64,000 bases of DNA from Diplosphaera chodatii. Taxonomy: Eukaryota; Chlorophyta; Trebouxiophyceae; Prasiolales; Stichococcaceae. Shown here piece by piece: positions 62,001-64,000 of the stretch (positions within the stretch are counted from its first letter, which is position 1; every line of letters starts with the position of its first letter). Made by a program: the position numbers and the translations under genes. Location of the stretch: positions 310,001 to 374,000 of the forward strand of contig JAALGY010000028.1 of the NCBI GenBank assembly GCA_032358165.1. Direction: 5' to 3'. The notes beneath the pieces are model-generated. The model was not told the origin of the DNA. It did no database searches and worked only from the letters and a program-made list of their open reading frames with translations.

Positions 62001-62690
62001 GAGTGGCATATGGTGTGGCAACTTTGACCAGCATGCGTGCATTGCAGCTACTATATGTCGCCTCTTGATCCGCCGCGATGAGCTTGCGACCCGCTTAGCT
62101 GAGTCGAACGCACTCAACTGTGGAGGCCCACGAGCGCTTCGGTGCAGACGGGCAACAGAGACCCTAGTGCTGTGCTGTCCCATAGCATCTTGACCCAGGT
62201 CATGCTGACGGGCTACAGTAGGTCATGACCACTACAGACAGTCTTCATGCACCAAAAAACCAGTGTACCTGTTCAATCTGCAGGCGAGATGCGGGCGCTG
62301 CTGCCGGTGTTCTCCACGATGCTGCGCTTCAGCCCGGGCGACGTGGCGCGCTGCCAGGAGTCCGCCGCCAAGTGGGAGGCCGCCGCAGGTGGGGGCCCAG
62401 GGTTCTGGGCCAACCTGCCATGCTGTGCTGTGAGTCGCATGTCCTGCTATATCAGCTGGTGCACTGACCGGCCCGTGACGCACGGTGCGATTTTGAGCTG
62501 AACCCTGGATCTGCACCGCACCCTGTCCTGGGACTGTGCAATGCTAGCCGTGGCATTGCCATTTCCTCCACTGGTTTGCACCAGTGTCATACCTCGATGT
62601 GTCGTAGGCGTGGGGCTGGAGGGGGCGGAGGGGCTGCTGGGCGGCTGGGCCAGCTGGCTGGGCGGCGGTGGGGCCGGCACCGAAGAGTAG
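53075..62690 (+). CDS. Golgin: long coiled-coil protein with C-terminal GRIP domain
   Basis: About 27 exons encode roughly 1,600 residues. The first exons are 53075-53181 (MASAAGMKSPAKAPAK), 53314-53422, 53535-53882, 54003-54218 and 54328-54417; the largest, about 56899-57500, is almost pure Ala/Gln/Glu coiled coil. Nearly all of the protein shows heptad-rich, Ala-dominated helix such as LEEQLTAAQQRATAGESRA. A low-complexity insert near 60880-61290 is Gly/Ser-rich. The last exons give EVDMQYLKNTLLQLYQKG and EMRALLPVFSTMLRFSPGDV, a clear GRIP domain with the conserved Tyr that binds Arl1-GTP, then a short Gly/Trp tail and TAG at 62690. GRIP golgins tether vesicles at the trans-Golgi. Two introns appear to have GC donors (54219 and 59567). 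Which animal or plant golgin is the closest relative cannot be told by eye. Confidence 0.85.
59770..59852. repeat. Imperfect inverted repeat in a golgin intron
   Basis: CGGCGGAGAGTG at 59770-59781 recurs as its reverse complement CACTCTCCGCCG near 59839-59850, with weaker pairing continuing on both sides. It lies within the intron 59567-59942. Function unknown. Confidence 0.45.
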
Positions 62691-63261
62691 GAGAGTGTTC
62701 AGTATGAGCACGGACGAGCTTCAGTTGCCAGGGGCGGTATCGCAGTGCTTTTGAAAATGGTGTGATGGCCCACCTCGAAGGCATGGGATCAGTGCAGCGC
62801 CCGCTGGCAGACATCACGCTTCTACTGGTGATGCTCTTCGCCAACAACTTCATCAGGGCCCGGACCCACCTTCAGGAACTGACAGGGTTTGACAGGACAT
62901 TCGTCCAGCGTCTAGTCGCTTTTCAGCACATCTGCTAGCTTGGGCATGTGGACAATGGCACTGCTGCTTTCAGTTACAATCGTTCGCGTGTATGTCTGGT
63001 TGCAGCACATCTTGAACAGAAACAACTGCATGGTTACTATGAAATGAGAGCAGAAGCAACTACTCCTAACCTCCTGTTCCGGCCCACATATTTATGCCTG
63101 ACAATCCGATTCGGTTCCTGTATTGCGTTCGTGTGTTGCAGCCTGAGTGGAGGATTGCTGCCACCACTGTTTCCATAGCAGGCCCAGCGGGCCCGCAAAA
63201 CTTAGCGGATGCACAAGCCTGCAACGCGGCTCAAGCTAGGCGCAGTGCCCTCACGGCTGGT
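62691..63261. other. Convergent intergenic region, golgin to last gene
   Basis: 571 bp holding two facing 3' flanks. It is somewhat less GC-rich than its surroundings. TTACA at 62974-62978 would be TGTAA on the minus strand, about 285 nt past the neighbouring stop. Nothing else was recognised. Confidence 0.45.
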
Positions 63262-63986
63262 CTACTTGTTGTACACCTGGGCCTCGTCGCGCGTCCCCTC
63301 CTTGTTGCGCTCATCCGTGCCACCCGTCCGATGCTGCTTGCCCGCCGCCTTGCCCATGGCAGGGAACCTGAGCCATGACGAGTCACTGCAATTGAGGAGC
63401 TGCTGGGCGGCGCATGCTGGACTGCTCCAGCGCAGCGCCGCACATACTCCTCGGTACCCAGGTGAGTCATCGTCCACCCGTTTTTCCACACTCAGCTTTG
63501 GTTGATTGGAAGTTCGGATAGTGGTTATTTAAGTGCGCACCGCTCAGAGATGGGCCGCTCGTCCTGCCACTTCTCGTGCACTGCGTCGCGCACGGAGCTG
63601 ATGCGCTCTTGCGTGTCGTTCTCCTGCCCCGCGGTCCGCCTGCAAGGGCGACAAGCATCTTCAGCGACGGCGATGGACAAAACGCCTCAAGAACTAGCCT
63701 CCATTCTGCTCTGCTGCAGCAGCTGGAGGAGGGAGGCAGCAGAATGCTGGCTGTCGCAGCTATGTCGTCGATAAGATCGAACAGCGGCTGCATCGAAGCT
63801 GTGTGTATGGGGTTGACTTCAGACTGGCCCATGCGACGCCGCCATGGGCGGCGCACCTCTGCTGCATGGCGCCCGCCGGGCTGTGCGTCTCTTCGGCCTC
63901 GTTGGTGCCCGTCACCACGTTCTTCGCGGACTGCGCCATGCTCTTGACGCCCTGGCTGGCCCACTTCCCCAAACCCTGCGCCTTCC
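63262..63986 (-). CDS. Unrecognised small basic/hydrophilic protein, 5' partial
   Basis: I do not recognise this protein. On the minus strand an exon beginning after an AG near 63987 encodes GLGKWASQGVKSMAQSAKNV, then VTGTNEAEETHSPAGAMQQ. The next exon gives GQENDTQERISSVRDAVHEK and WQDERPISE. A later exon, before a stop at 63262, encodes MGKAAGKQHRTGGTDERNKE with GTRDEAQVYNK. Phases join cleanly between the first two. A piece around 63415-63480 (CGAALEQSSMRRPAAPQL) may be another exon, but its 3' boundary is unclear. The protein is hydrophilic with Gln/Ala-rich amphipathic helix character and no membrane segment. The start codon lies beyond the right edge. Confidence 0.45.
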
Positions 63987-64000
63987 CTGCTGTGCTGGTG

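Overview
The window is nuclear DNA from a green alga. It is GC-rich and gene-dense, and nearly every gene is split by many short introns whose 3' ends usually read TGCAG with no long pyrimidine run. The usual green-algal polyadenylation word TGTAA follows several stop codons. The gene set fits too: plant-type HSA32 proteins, fasciclin and ShK-like secreted proteins, and a putative glycosyltransferase-like family that I recall (from memory, not a search) from algae such as Chlorella and Chlamydomonas. A Chlorella-like trebouxiophyte is a reasonable guess, not a proof.

Layout, left to right. 1-10012 (+): the C-terminal three quarters of an XPG/Rad2 repair endonuclease; its N-terminal nuclease half lies outside the window. 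About 11.1-15.2 kb (+): a putative glycosyltransferase-like protein with a possible frameshift. 15.9-18.2 kb (+): a secreted ShK-like plus fasciclin protein. 18.5-21.1 kb (-): a secreted leucine-rich-repeat protein. 22.3-22.7 kb (-): a small F-box-like protein. 23.6-32.5 kb: three HSA32/phosphosulfolactate-synthase-like paralogues, the first divergent from the other two, and the third with two candidate last exons. 33.3-37.5 kb (-): an unrecognised protein with a Pro/Gln-rich tail. 38.8-41.7 kb (-): a CECR5/HDHD5-type HAD hydrolase. 42.5-45.3 kb (-): a papain-family cysteine protease with a short granulin-like tail. 45.8-47.2 kb (+): ribosomal protein uS12 (RPS23). 48.0-51.7 kb (-): a 12-exon MFS transporter of the SLC43/FMP42 type. 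53.1-62.7 kb (+): a long coiled-coil golgin ending in a GRIP domain. 63.3-64.0 kb (-): an unrecognised small protein cut by the window edge.

These are independent eukaryotic genes with no operon logic. The one real cluster is the HSA32-like trio. Exon boundaries were read by eye from reading phase, homology to known families and splice consensus. The lengths of RPS23, the transporter, the cysteine protease, the HAD protein, the FAS1 protein and HSA32-like genes A and B sum to whole codons. About ten introns appear to be GC-AG rather than GT-AG, which is unusually many. No rRNA, tRNA, CRISPR array or transposon was recognised.
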